DNA of 64,000 nucleotides from Candidatus Brevefilum sp. (GTDB lineage Bacteria > Chloroflexota > Anaerolineae > Anaerolineales > Anaerolineaceae). Position 1 is the first letter of the stretch, and every line of letters starts with the position of its first letter. Position numbers and translations under genes: made by a program. The notes under the pieces are model-generated. The model did no database searches, had not been told where the DNA came from, and saw only the letters and a program-made list of their open reading frames with translations. The stretch covers positions 1 to 64,000 of the forward strand of contig JAHYJN010000011.1 of the NCBI GenBank assembly GCA_019428905.1. Direction: 5' to 3'. This document shows, in pieces, positions 22,524 to 31,285 of this stretch.

Positions 22524-24209
22524 TTAAACCTCCGGGTCGGTTTCATCCTCCGCAGATTCATGCTGTTCGGCTTCTCTGTCCTCGCCTTCCTTCAGGGCCA
22601 TCGTCTCTTCTAGTGTCGGGATGAGCAGGTCGTCCTCATCCGCCAATTCAGTGGATTCTTCAATGTCTAATGCTTCACCAACGTCATCCTCTTCTTCAAT
22701 CAGGACATCGGCGCCGGCCGGCAGGGTTGCCATTTCCTCAATATAAGCGATAAAGAACCCCACCATCCGAGCACAGTTCTCAGTTGACAGCCGTTCGTTA
22801 ACAGCGTGGACGCTCTCCAGGTCCGCTTTTTCGATTTGGATCGGCATGAAGCGGAAGGCATTATCCGTCACAGGGGCATAATGGCGGGCATCTGTTCCGC
22901 CCAAATCCAGGAATGGGGCGGCTAGCGCCTTGGGGAAGGCTTCCCGCACCAGGCGTGAGAGCCACACAAAATACGGCGACTCCACATCTGCTACCGGGGA
23001 GGGGTCCCAACCCGAGGGACCTTCCAGCCTATCACCTTCAAACGGCGTGACCTTAACGCGCTCATCCCCAATGCGTTCCAGCACCATTTCATACACCGAA
23101 CGCAGGTCATCCCCGGGCAGCAGGCGAAAGTTGACCACTGCTTCAGCCCTGGAGGGCAAAACATTGTCCTTTACGCCAGCCTTGATGATGGTCGGCGCGG
23201 TGGTGGTTCGGATGGATGCATTCAACAGCTTCGATTTAGATAACTGCTTCTTGAGGTGGCCGCCATACAGCCAGGTGTTGGCAAATTTCATGCGCTGCGA
23301 GAAGGGCAGCGCTGAACCCAGGTAGCTCATCAAAAACTCGACCACCTCCAGGTGCGCCGGGAGCGGCAGGGCTTCCAACCTGGCAATCGCCGTCGAGAGG
23401 ATCCCAATCGCGGTCTGCTGGGCTGGCATCGAGGAATGCCCCCCATCTTCCGCCACGGTCAGGCGCAAGCTGAGGTAACCCTTTTCTGAAATGCCGATCA
23501 GCGCCACAGGCGTTGTCACATCGGGCAGTAGATCTTCGTAAACCGAACCGCCCTCATCCAGCAGGCACCCGAGCTTGACGCCGCGCGCCGCCAGCAGTGC
23601 CGCAATGGCCACCGCACCGTTTTGACCGCCGATTTCCTCATCATGGCCAAATCCCAGGTAAACCGTGCGCTCGGGTTTGAACTCTTGCTTTAACAGGTAT
23701 TCCACAGCCTCTAAGATGCCCACCACGCCGCACTTGATGTCCAGCGTCCCCCGACCCCACACATAGCCGTCGGCGATCTCACCGCTGAAGGGCGGATGCT
23801 CCCAGGCCTCATCTTCTTCATCCGCTGGGACCACGTCCAGGTGAGAGATCAACATGATCGGCTGCAAATCGGGGTCACTACCCTCCCAGGTGTACAGCAG
23901 GCTGTATTCATTGACCGTTTCCAGCTTCAGATGTGTGTGAACCAGGGGGTAAAGGGTCTTAAACAGCCGGTGCAGTCCTAAAAAGGCGCTGCTATCAATT
24001 TTTTCAGGGTCATCATAAGAGACCGTCTTGTACTGCACCGCCAACCCCAGCCGTTCAGCCACCGAATGGCCGTCCACAGTGGGGAAATTACGCAATTTGA
24101 CTTTTCCCTGTGGGGGAGAAAACAGGCTGGCACGCAAGATCACAAAACCGAACAGGAACAGCAGCAAAACAATCAACCCGATCCCCAGTGAAATCAGTAC
24201 CATCTCCAT
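22524..24209 (-). CDS. membrane-anchored M20 family metallopeptidase
   Basis: A 561-residue zinc peptidase of the M20 (carboxypeptidase S/acylase-like) type. An N-terminal hydrophobic anchor (about 4-26) is followed by the catalytic domain: HLDVVPADEEDEAW, GRGTLDIKCGV (bridging Asp), GHDEEIGGQNG (general-base Glu and metal Glu) and GTDARHYAP. It resembles CPS1/PM20D1-type enzymes. The last about 60 residues are unusually acidic (repeated Glu/Asp) and likely disordered. RBS AGAGGA precedes the ATG. The aldo/keto reductase follows 3 bp after its stop. Confidence 0.88.
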   Translation of the reverse strand: MEMVLISLGIGLIVLLLFLFGFVILRASLFSPPQGKVKLRNFPTVDGHSVAERLGLAVQYKTVSYDDPEKIDSSAFLGLHRLFKTLYPLVHTHLKLETVNEYSLLYTWEGSDPDLQPIMLISHLDVVPADEEDEAWEHPPFSGEIADGYVWGRGTLDIKCGVVGILEAVEYLLKQEFKPERTVYLGFGHDEEIGGQNGAVAIAALLAARGVKLGCLLDEGGSVYEDLLPDVTTPVALIGISEKGYLSLRLTVAEDGGHSSMPAQQTAIGILSTAIARLEALPLPAHLEVVEFLMSYLGSALPFSQRMKFANTWLYGGHLKKQLSKSKLLNASIRTTTAPTIIKAGVKDNVLPSRAEAVVNFRLLPGDDLRSVYEMVLERIGDERVKVTPFEGDRLEGPSGWDPSPVADVESPYFVWLSRLVREAFPKALAAPFLDLGGTDARHYAPVTDNAFRFMPIQIEKADLESVHAVNERLSTENCARMVGFFIAYIEEMATLPAGADVLIEEEDDVGEALDIEESTELADEDDLLIPTLEETMALKEGEDREAEQHESAEDETDPEV

Positions 24210-24322
24210 CGTGTCCTCTTTTCAATCTAATGGGTACCACCTTATTTCAAACGTGTGTGGGTGGACCGCGTTGTGGCTAAAATCGCATGATTAATCCATA
24301 CGAGATCTGCTGTTGGGGGAAA

Positions 24323-24844
24323 TTATATCACCTTGATCTCTTTTTCCCTGAAAAATGCCATTATTACCTCCCGATCTTGCGTATCAGGAACAGCCCGTCC
24401 AGGGATAAAGGGGTACACCAATTGATCGCCTTTAAACATCATCAGATAACAATCCCTGCCCTCCACCACCTTACTTAAGCTCTCCCAGGGCAAGTCAACC
24501 CCTCGCTCGCCAAACGCCATGCGCAGGTGGGTATCAAAAAATGACAGGGTGCGTTCCATGCGCAGGTGTTCGTTGGCTTGATAAGCCCGTCTCAACTGCC
24601 AGGGGATCATCAACACATAATACAGCAGGTAAACCACGCCCGCCACCAAAACAATATAAGCTATGCTGAGCAGGTTCTCACCCCCGAGCCCGGGAAAGAT
24701 CACCAGCAGTCCAGAGCCAATCACCGCTAGCAGGATCAATCCTGCCAAAACCAGGAACCACGGCGATTTTTGCGCCAATGTGCGTGATGCTCGCACATAA
24801 TCTCCCTTTTCAGGTGTAAAGCGGATGGTCAATCTCGGTTCCAT
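24323..24844 (-). CDS. YcxB-like membrane protein
   Basis: A 173-residue protein with two adjacent transmembrane helices (about 28-52 and 60-80: WFLVLAGLILLAVIGSGLLV; SIAYIVLVAGVVYLLYYVL) and a C-terminal soluble domain with the pattern of YcxB-like proteins (LSFFDTHLRMAFGERGVDLPW.. VEGRDCYLMMFKGDQLVYPFIPGRAV). Function of the family is unknown. The ATG at 24844 is preferred over the TTG one codon earlier. Confidence 0.65.
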   Translation of the reverse strand: MEPRLTIRFTPEKGDYVRASRTLAQKSPWFLVLAGLILLAVIGSGLLVIFPGLGGENLLSIAYIVLVAGVVYLLYYVLMIPWQLRRAYQANEHLRMERTLSFFDTHLRMAFGERGVDLPWESLSKVVEGRDCYLMMFKGDQLVYPFIPGRAVPDTQDREVIMAFFREKEIKVI

Positions 24845-24889
24845 CAAAGACCCTTTCTCCGGTCATTACCTGATTCTACCACTGTGAGT

Positions 24890-24911
24890 GGGGCACGGCA
24901 TGCCGTGTCCC
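24890..24911. repeat. GC-rich palindromic repeat
   Basis: GGGCACGGCATGCCGTGTCCC (one mismatch from perfect), of the gggcacggcatgccgtg(c/t)ccctac type often seen as dispersed intergenic hairpins in environmental genomes. Only one copy is seen in this window. Confidence 0.4.
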
Positions 24912-25074
24912 TACATTATAATAATATTTAATTGAATTAACTCGAGATAGTAAACATTCACATAACAGGGCGTTGTCAATCTCTTCTTGTTTCAACGCTC
25001 GCCTTCTTCAGGCCTTGGAAACCCTCGCTGAATGTGGCATAATCAAGCACACACACAGATCAGGAACACCTCCT

Positions 25075-25902
25075 ATGACTGAACCCCAACCCTATTCGCC
25101 AATCTACCCACCCATGCTGTATTTGATCTATGCCACCACGGACCTGCCGGCCCCCAACACGGCGCGCCTAGTTCAACACATGCCATTTTTCTCATCAGAT
25201 GCGCAAGATGATCCCACCCTCACCTGGACCCAGGGATCCTCCCACAGTGGTCAGGGCAGTGCTGTCTTTATCGGGCATCAGCTGCAAATGGCAGGTTTGG
25301 CGGCGCCCTTGCCCCCAGGTGTTATCGACCGCACAGTGATGGTCTCACCCTGGGGGGCTCAGATCAAAGCCGCCATGCGCCAGCACCGCGCCCATATCAG
25401 CCTGGTCTACGCCGGGCAGAATCCCGATCCGGTTGAACAAATGCTGGCACTGTATGCCCTGGCAGGCACCTTTGAAACCGAGGACCTGCTAGGCATCGTC
25501 AATCCCAACGCCTGGAACGCCCATCCCCCGGCGGATTTCCTCTCCCCAGCAAGCCTCGCCCAATTTCGCCAGGAGATCCCGTTCAACTTGTGGGTCGGTT
25601 ATGTTCGCTTCTACACCGATGATCAATCCTTCTGGCTGGTCACCAAGGGTCACCACGTTTTCGACGTTCCCGACCTGGCCTATTTTATCGAACCCGGTCA
25701 GGACCCGGATGCGGTCATCACTCTCTTCACTAACCTGTTTTATTATCTATATGAGGATGATGTGTTCGTCACTGCTGGGGATACACTGGAAATTCAAGGC
25801 ACTGGTCAGCAGCTGCAATTTTCACAGGTGACCGAAATGATCGATGACCTGATGGGTCCCTCTGGGACCTTGGTTATCACCCAGGCAGAATCACCCGATT
25901 AG
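25075..25902 (+). CDS. DUF4261-like protein
   Basis: A 275-residue soluble protein, start chosen at 25075 (MTEPQPYSPIYPPMLY), where the protein-like sequence begins. The frame extends upstream to 24973 but that part looks non-coding. Features: AAMRQHRAHISLVYAGQNPDPVEQMLALYALAGTF, then NLWVGYVRFYTDDQSFWLVTKGHHVFDVPDL, then LFYYLYEDDVFVTAGDTLEI, the order seen in DUF4261 proteins of unknown function. It converges with and overlaps the phosphatase gene by 4 bp. Confidence 0.6.
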   Translation: MTEPQPYSPIYPPMLYLIYATTDLPAPNTARLVQHMPFFSSDAQDDPTLTWTQGSSHSGQGSAVFIGHQLQMAGLAAPLPPGVIDRTVMVSPWGAQIKAAMRQHRAHISLVYAGQNPDPVEQMLALYALAGTFETEDLLGIVNPNAWNAHPPADFLSPASLAQFRQEIPFNLWVGYVRFYTDDQSFWLVTKGHHVFDVPDLAYFIEPGQDPDAVITLFTNLFYYLYEDDVFVTAGDTLEIQGTGQQLQFSQVTEMIDDLMGPSGTLVITQAESPD

Positions 25903-26393
25903 GGCCTTTGATAATCGAGCACAAACTGGTATTGGGCGCGGTTTTCGACTGCATCAGGGATAAATTGGCGCACCCAGGCCACAGCATCTTCACCCGACAA
26001 CCCAAACACAACCTTTGCCAGGCAGGCAGCTAACGTCCCTGTACGCCCGATACCAGCGTGGCAGTGGATCACGATTGTGCGTCCTTCTTTGGCAGCGACC
26101 AGGGTGCGCTCCAGCGCAGGCTGGAGCACTGCCAGTGGAGGGGTCTGGAAATCCGGCACCGGCGCATGGATCAGGTCATATCCCAGCTCGCCATACAGTG
26201 CGCCAAGGTCATATCCAAGGTAACCCTGCAACTCGTCGATGGTGTTCAGCATGACCACCATATCCACACCGGCCGCCTCGTAAGCTGGCAATACCTGCCC
26301 CTCGGGGTCAAATAGGGGGCTGTTAGGCAGCGGGCTGCGGTAAATCGTCCCGGCCAGGCCGTAGGGAAGTTCTGTTAGGATATTCTTCATCAT
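25899..26393 (-). CDS. dual-specificity / tyrosine phosphatase-like protein
   Basis: A 164-residue protein of the cysteine-dependent phosphatase superfamily. The P-loop IVIHCHAGIGRTGTL contains the CX5R signature; an upstream Asp in PDFQTPP is a candidate general acid. It resembles small KAP/CDKN3-type or archaeal dual-specificity phosphatases. The start is uncertain: several Met codons cluster at 26390-26402, and 26393 (MMKNILTEL) is chosen because sequence upstream looks unstructured. Confidence 0.75.
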   Translation of the reverse strand: MMKNILTELPYGLAGTIYRSPLPNSPLFDPEGQVLPAYEAAGVDMVVMLNTIDELQGYLGYDLGALYGELGYDLIHAPVPDFQTPPLAVLQPALERTLVAAKEGRTIVIHCHAGIGRTGTLAACLAKVVFGLSGEDAVAWVRQFIPDAVENRAQYQFVLDYQRP

Positions 26394-26669
26394 TACCATC
26401 ATTTTGATTCTTAATCTTGCCGATTTGCATAACACACTCTGGCCAAAGCCAACCAGCACGACGGGATAAAACCAAACACAAAGGTGTGGTCAGCGAGCCA
26501 TCCAATGTCTTCATTATACGCCTTGGAAAAGCTAAAAATAAATCCGCCTTGTGGTATAATGTCGCTGGATAATATCCAAACGTACAATGCAAACGGCGTT
26601 GAAGGATCTGCCAGATGGCCGACCTTCCCCCGTTGAAGTTAACCAAACATATGTTTAGGAGGATGACAA

Positions 26670-26864
26670 ATGAGAGTAATCGTAGATGAAGATCTGTGCT
26701 TGGGTTGCGGTATTTGCGAAGGTTTAGCCCCTGAGGTGTTCAGCATGGCCAATGAGCCCTTTGCTGAAGTCCTGGTCGACCCCGTGCCGGAAGAGTACGA
26801 AGAAGCTGTCCGGCAATCCGTTGAAGAATGCCCCGAAGAAGCGATCATTATCACTGAGGAGTAA
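26670..26864 (+). CDS. single-cluster 4Fe-4S ferredoxin
   Basis: A 64-residue acidic ferredoxin with Cys10, Cys13 and Cys16 (LCLGCGICE) and Cys54 (EECPEEA), the ligand set for a single [4Fe-4S] cluster as in the Thermotoga/Desulfovibrio small-ferredoxin type. A strong AGGAGG precedes the ATG. Upstream is a 12-bp palindrome AAACATATGTTT (26644-26655), similar to but not matching the LexA box. A hairpin terminator follows. Confidence 0.92.
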   Translation: MRVIVDEDLCLGCGICEGLAPEVFSMANEPFAEVLVDPVPEEYEEAVRQSVEECPEEAIIITEE

Positions 26865-26886
26865 TTCGCCAACCACTGGCTGATCA

Positions 26887-26924
26887 AACCAGAGGCTGTG
26901 CCACCCGGTACAGCCTCTTTGGTT
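26887..26924 (+). terminator. probable terminator after ferredoxin
   Basis: AACCAGAGGCTGT and ACAGCCTCTTTGGTT form a stem with a small bulge around a 10-nt loop, followed by a short T-rich stretch. Confidence 0.55.
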
Positions 26925-26934
26925 CTTAAGGATA

Positions 26935-27052
26935 GTGAATGGTGAATAGAAAAAAGTGAATTGTCATATTCTTTTTACCATTCAAATTATTCCTGAAGAA
27001 AAGCATAGCGGGACCATTCACCACTCACCATTCACTACTCACCACTCACTAT
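26935..27052. repeat. degenerate gtgaatggtgaat word repeats (two orientations)
   Basis: The spacer holds tagtgaatggtgaatag at 26934-26950 and the reverse-complement words attcaccactcaccattcacta at 27018-27058. Similar blocks occur at 6137-6170, 6765-6800, 48640-48665, 48908-48943 and 59953-59990. No gene is present. Confidence 0.7.
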
Positions 27053-27457
27053 TCACAATTCTGGCCTAAACAACCCCAAGGCCACAGCCCGGGCGACCAG
27101 CTGTTGGATGTTGTGCGCGCCCAGGCGGGCTTTCATACCGGCCACATAGCCGCGTACGGTGCGCGGGCGCAAGCCCAAGCGCAGCGCAATCTCGGCGGTG
27201 GTTAACCCCTCGCCCAGCATCACCAGCACCTGGTGCTCCCGGCGGCTGAGCTTGGGCAGGTCCTCCTCGGACACCGGTGCGCTGTGCGTCACCACTACCA
27301 CTTCCCCCTGCTGCCGGGCATACAGCGGACCAGATTCGCCTGGTAGAAAATCCTGCCAACGCCCCTGATTGATCGCCCTGACGATGCGTTCAACGGGCGC
27401 GTCCACCTCGATCACGCCAAAGGCATCCGGCGCTTTAAAGATTAAAATTCTCGTCAT
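27053..27457 (-). CDS. small LuxR-type HTH regulator under a LexA box
   Basis: A 134-residue protein. The C-terminal half is a LuxR/GerE helix-turn-helix (LSRREHQVLVMLGEGLTTAEIALRLG, then RTVRGYVAGMKARLGAHN). The N-terminal about 65 residues (ILIFKAPDAFGVIEVDAPVERIVRAINQGRW) form a small domain I do not recognise; there is no receiver or PAS domain. A perfect LexA palindrome lies 47 bp upstream (27504-27519), identical to the one ahead of the prophage. This suggests damage-induced expression, and the protein may relay the SOS signal to other promoters. Targets are unknown. Confidence 0.82.
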   Translation of the reverse strand: MTRILIFKAPDAFGVIEVDAPVERIVRAINQGRWQDFLPGESGPLYARQQGEVVVVTHSAPVSEEDLPKLSRREHQVLVMLGEGLTTAEIALRLGLRPRTVRGYVAGMKARLGAHNIQQLVARAVALGLFRPEL

Positions 27458-27503
27458 CCTGGCAACCTCCTGAGCGCTAAACAGCCCTGCTCAACCCATT
27501 AAG

Positions 27504-27519
27504 TAGAACATATGTTCTA
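27504..27519. promoter_or_regulatory. LexA (SOS) box upstream of LuxR-type regulator
   Basis: TAGAACATATGTTCTA, a perfect 16-bp palindrome identical to 13922-13937, located between the regulator (start 27457) and the MFS gene stop (27560). Confidence 0.75.
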
Positions 27520-27559
27520 ATCATACGCAATTAATGACTGTTTTGTCAAGGGAAAAAGC

Positions 27560-28777
27560 TTAAGAAATCAGAACATCTTCACGCGTCTGTCGTTGGTTGA
27601 GCTGCCGAAAGGCGATCACAGCCAGCAACCCGATCACCACACCGCCGAACCAGGGTGCACGCGGACTGACCTGGTCGCTCAAGAATCCCCCTACCACCGG
27701 GCTGATCCCGGCGGCAACATTCCAGCTGAGGCCGTACAGGCTCATGTAGCGCCCGCGTTTATCGATCGGGGCTAGGTTTGCAGCGTATGCACTGGCGCGC
27801 GGCACCACCACCAACTCCCCTAAGGTCATCACGATCATCGCCAGCCAGAAACCCCAAAACCCGTTCGAGAGCGCGATCAGCAGGGGTGCAAATATATAGA
27901 AAAACGCGCCCCAACTCATCACCTGCACAGCAGGGAATCGTTTTGTGCTGCGGGTGATCAGCACCTGGAAGAACACCACCATCAGGGCGTTGGTCGTCGG
28001 AAGCCAGCCGTATAACTGCTCACTGATCCCAAAATTGGATTTGAGGTATACCGACAGCAGCACCCATACCAGGGCAGCCGTCATCTGTACCAGGGTGAAG
28101 GCGCCCACCAGGCCCATAAAAGGTTTATCTTGCAAGGCCGTCCAATAGCCGCGCAGCTGTCCCATCAGGGTCGCTTTCTCCATCACAGCTTCCTTGGGAA
28201 GCGTCTCTTTTGCGAAAAACAGCAGCATCAACCCGTACAGGATCAAGCCGGCCGCTGCGCCGTACATGCCAAAGCTGTAGGACTGGGCCAAAACAAATCC
28301 CCCGATCGCCGGCCCCGCCGCCACACCGATATTGCGCGCCATGCGGATTAGGGCGAAGGCGTCAGCCCGTTTCTCCATCGTGAACAGGTCAGCCAGCATG
28401 GCATCCGTCGCCACATGGTACAGGGGTGAAAAGACCCCGGTACCGCCCAGGATCAAGGCGAAGGCGCCAAAGGTGCTGGCCCGGCTGAGTAAAAAGTAAC
28501 AGACACCGTTACCCATCAAGCCAACAATTAACACGCCCTTGCGCCCCAGCCGGTCGATCACCGGTCCGGCCAATATCGACGAGACCAACCCTGTCCCCGC
28601 GTTGATCGTCATCAGGCTAGCCACCGCCACCAGCGGCAGCGAAAGCGTTTCGCTGGCGTAGATCATTAGAAACGGCCAGATCATCGTCATGCCGATCGTG
28701 GCAATCATCATCCCAAAGAACATCAGCCAGAACTGTTTTGGGGTGTCAGCGTAGTCGCGTTTCAGGCGTTTCAACAT
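27560..28777 (-). CDS. MFS transporter
   Basis: A 405-residue, 12-helix major facilitator, likely a drug/proton antiporter type exporter. It has the loop 2-3 signature region AGPVIDRLGRKGVLIVGLMGN and a long central loop (KETLPKEAVMEKATLMGQLRGYW) between helices 6 and 7. Substrate unknown. The mRNA appears leaderless: TATAAT (28785-28790) ends 7 nt before the ATG. Confidence 0.88.
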   Translation of the reverse strand: MLKRLKRDYADTPKQFWLMFFGMMIATIGMTMIWPFLMIYASETLSLPLVAVASLMTINAGTGLVSSILAGPVIDRLGRKGVLIVGLMGNGVCYFLLSRASTFGAFALILGGTGVFSPLYHVATDAMLADLFTMEKRADAFALIRMARNIGVAAGPAIGGFVLAQSYSFGMYGAAAGLILYGLMLLFFAKETLPKEAVMEKATLMGQLRGYWTALQDKPFMGLVGAFTLVQMTAALVWVLLSVYLKSNFGISEQLYGWLPTTNALMVVFFQVLITRSTKRFPAVQVMSWGAFFYIFAPLLIALSNGFWGFWLAMIVMTLGELVVVPRASAYAANLAPIDKRGRYMSLYGLSWNVAAGISPVVGGFLSDQVSPRAPWFGGVVIGLLAVIAFRQLNQRQTREDVLIS

Positions 28778-28784
28778 GCGGAGA

Positions 28785-28790
28785 ATTATA
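28785..28790 (-). promoter_or_regulatory. -10 box for leaderless MFS mRNA
   Basis: TATAAT on the minus strand, separated from the ATG of the MFS gene by exactly 7 nt (28778-28784). No room for a Shine-Dalgarno site. Confidence 0.55.
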
Positions 28791-28939
28791 ACCGCAAGGA
28801 TAAGGAAAGGATGATGAATTTAACGAAATTTCAGTCTCAGTGCACCATCAAATCCAATGTGAACAGATAAGATGAATGATTATTTTGACTGCGGTTCACT
28901 CGTTAATTCAACAACTTTGGAAACTCGGATGCAAAGAAA

Positions 28940-29640
28940 TATCCCCCCCAACCCCCCGCATGCAGGGGGCTAGGGGGGGGGTAAAGCCAACTCAGGTTGT
29001 GTGGCAATACAGCTTGGAAATCGTTTCCCAACCTAAGCGAGACATGACCCAAATCCAAATTTACTACCTCATAGTAAATACACCCGTTTTCAACGAAAAG
29101 ACTGAATATTTCATAAAATGCAGTTTCACTCAACACCAAGAATTTCCATCCAACCCCCCGCATGCGGGGGCCAGGGGGGGAAAAGGTCAACTCAGGTTGT
29201 GTGGCAATACAGCTTGAAAATCGTTTCCCAACCTAAGCGAGACATGACCCAAATCCAAATTTAATACCTCATAGTAAATACACCCGTTTTCAACGAAAAG
29301 ACTGAATATTTCATAAAATGCAGTTTCACACAACACCAAGAATTTCCATCCAACCCCCCGCATGCGGGGGGCCAGGGGGGTACTCATAAGATCAATCAGT
29401 CATCTACGTTGATAAAAACCCAGTTACTTGAAAATTTGCTTTCAATTCAATCATTAAGTTTTCCAAAATCTAAATTTATTTTCGAAACCAAGATCAACCC
29501 CCCGCCTTGTTGAAATGTTAGAATTTGAACCAAGTTACGGTTTCCTCACAAACCAATCTCTTATTTTCGCGATAAAATTCCAGTTTCACACAACACCAAG
29601 AATTTCCATCCAACCCCCCGCATGCGGGGGGCCAGGGGGG
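28940..29640. repeat. AT-rich block with 200-bp direct repeats and GC-rich palindromes
   Basis: Two nearly identical units start at 28988 and 29188 (period exactly 200 bp), each from caactcaggttgtgtggcaa to a GC palindrome. The perfect palindrome CCCCCCGCATGCGGGGGG occurs at 29354-29371 and 29614-29631, and shorter variants at 29154-29170 and 28952-28967. Each is followed by (c/t)(c/t)aggggggg. The 35 bases preceding the palindrome (cagtttcacacaacaccaag..) are shared by three copies. Short open frames here look non-coding. The block directly precedes the Hint-DUF559 gene. Confidence 0.85.
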
Positions 29641-29754
29641 AAGTTCAATCTTTCGTCTATGTTGATCAAATCCAAATCTCTTAAGAATTCGCTCCTATAA
29701 AAACCTGAGATTTCCTCCAAAACCGGTTATGATTATCACACCACGACCTTGTAG

Positions 29755-30660
29755 ATGATGGAAAATTCCCACATGACTTTAAAATCTGTTCTGGTTTCAG
29801 ATACAAAAATTTTTTGTCTCCATCAACCTTACAGACAAGCTCAATCAGACAGCCAATCCCTACCATCAAATAAGACAGAAGAACCAAAGATCCAAACCTA
29901 CTTCAAACCCGTCAAAGAAATTCAAGCCGGCGATCGTGTACTAGGACTCGATCAATTACCCAACCTTGTGAAACATTCCACATCCTTCACCTACGAAGGT
30001 CCTCTTATCGCCATCAAACATAAAGCATCTGTAGATTATGAGTATATTCTGCCTGAAAGCCTGATTCTCATCAAACGCCGCGTCCAATCACTGAGCACTT
30101 CTGGTGGTTGGTCTAGCATCCCATCGGGCCATTTCAGCCGAGCTAGGGAATTACGTAATCGGATGACACCACCTGAATATAAACTTTGGGCGATCTTGGT
30201 TAATAAAGGACTGGGATTAAAATTTCGCCCTCAGCATCCAATTGGCCCTTATATCGTTGATTTTTTTGCCCGGCAAGCCGGTTTGGTGATTGAGGTTGAC
30301 GGCGAGTTAGCGCACAGCACACCTATGCAACAAGAAGATGATCACAATCGTCAGACATGGCTTGAGTCATTGGGTTTAACGGTACTACGATACACAGCAA
30401 GTGAAATTTTCTCAGACCTCGAAGGGGTCGTGGCAGATATTTCTTATCACCTGCATGAATGTATTGTGAATCAGATCCCCCAAGCACAATGGATTTATGC
30501 TCAACACATCAAAAACATCGATTCGCTCTACATAGGTCCTGACAAAGATCTCACCCAGGTGATAAAGGTAAAAGAGATTCGGCTTATTATCCAATGCTAT
30601 CAAATAATTTTCGAAAATCCAGGTAACTTCATCACAACATCTTTGATCCACAAAGTTTGA
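29755..30660 (+). CDS. free-standing Hint/intein-like protein with DUF559 (Vsr-like) endonuclease domain
   Basis: A 301-residue protein. Residues 21-108 resemble the N-terminal half of an intein/Hint fold: Cys21-Leu22, then FKPVKEIQAGDRVLGLDQ (50-67), then a block-B-like position YILPESLILIKRR where the usual T-x-x-H is replaced by L-x-x-S. Residues about 127-235 are a DUF559 nuclease (RELRNRMTPPEYKLW, FRPQHPIGPYIVDFFARQ, LVIEVDGELAH, LGLTVLRYTASEI) with candidate catalytic Asp169, Glu180 and Asp182. Residues 281-301 (CYQIIFENPGNFITTSLIHKV) match intein blocks F/G, but the terminal Asn is Lys. No extein gene surrounds it. The splicing residues are degenerate while the nuclease core looks intact, so it may be a homing-type mobile element or its relic. 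DUF559/Vsr-related homing nucleases have been described with split inteins. Confidence 0.72.
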   Translation: MMENSHMTLKSVLVSDTKIFCLHQPYRQAQSDSQSLPSNKTEEPKIQTYFKPVKEIQAGDRVLGLDQLPNLVKHSTSFTYEGPLIAIKHKASVDYEYILPESLILIKRRVQSLSTSGGWSSIPSGHFSRARELRNRMTPPEYKLWAILVNKGLGLKFRPQHPIGPYIVDFFARQAGLVIEVDGELAHSTPMQQEDDHNRQTWLESLGLTVLRYTASEIFSDLEGVVADISYHLHECIVNQIPQAQWIYAQHIKNIDSLYIGPDKDLTQVIKVKEIRLIIQCYQIIFENPGNFITTSLIHKV

Positions 30661-30706
30661 CTTAAGCAAAATCTGGTGAATTTTCCCCTCTCCCCCCATC
30701 GGCCAG

Positions 30707-31057
30707 CTACCCCAAATAAAACAGCTGATGACCGACAAAAATCAGCCGGGTCGGGCGGATGCAGGGCGCTACATCCGGTAGGGCAGCCAGCAGCGCAGCC
30801 ACATAAACCGCGTTAAACGCTGAAAACTCCTCGGCGATCGCCACCCCTGTCAGCTCACGGCGTTCTACCAACGCGCTGAAAGCGTCCTCCAGCGTCTCGC
30901 GTTGAATTGTGCGCGGCTTTCCACTCACCGCAGGGGAGAGCACCACGCCTACGTCATTTACAGACACCACGTCAAACGGCCGCCCGCGATCCAACGTTTT
31001 CAACTCGCGTCCATCCAGCCGGCAAATACTTGGCCAAAATTGCTCTTGTGTTAGCAA
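30707..31057 (-). CDS. conserved hypothetical protein
   Basis: A 116-residue soluble protein. The N-terminal part (CRLDGRELKTLDRGRPFDVVSVNDVGVVLSPAVSGKPRTIQRETLE) looks like a small beta-barrel fold that reads as one domain; the C-terminal part (GVAIAEEFSAFNAVYVAALLAALPDVAPCI) is helical. I do not recognise a function. No strong ribosome site is seen before the ATG at 31057. It lies between the Hint-DUF559 insert and the YgjP-type gene, on the opposite strand to both. Confidence 0.5.
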   Translation of the reverse strand: MLTQEQFWPSICRLDGRELKTLDRGRPFDVVSVNDVGVVLSPAVSGKPRTIQRETLEDAFSALVERRELTGVAIAEEFSAFNAVYVAALLAALPDVAPCIRPTRLIFVGHQLFYLG

Positions 31058-31285
31058 AGATCATCCCCCCATGCTGGACAGTCTATTCGCTGATTCAATT
31101 TACGCTGTTCTGCTCGTGTGATCTTCATCGCCCTCTCGGCCTCGTCCCGTTGACATTAGCACGATTATACACGATCTCCTTCCGGAATTCACTCATTTAA
31201 AATCGACCGTTCCGTTGATATCACTCACAACCAAATACCTGATACCTGATACCTGATACCTGCTCCCTACTACCTTTAAGCCAAG

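Noticed and set aside
26644-26655. AAACATATGTTT palindrome ahead of ferredoxin
   Set aside because: Lacks the GAAC/GTTC ends of the LexA boxes at 13922 and 27504; likely coincidental or a different operator.
28876-29217. Open frames over the repeat block
   Set aside because: They read through duplicated DNA and the GC palindromes with PHAGARGG-type peptides; no ribosome site and no plausible protein.
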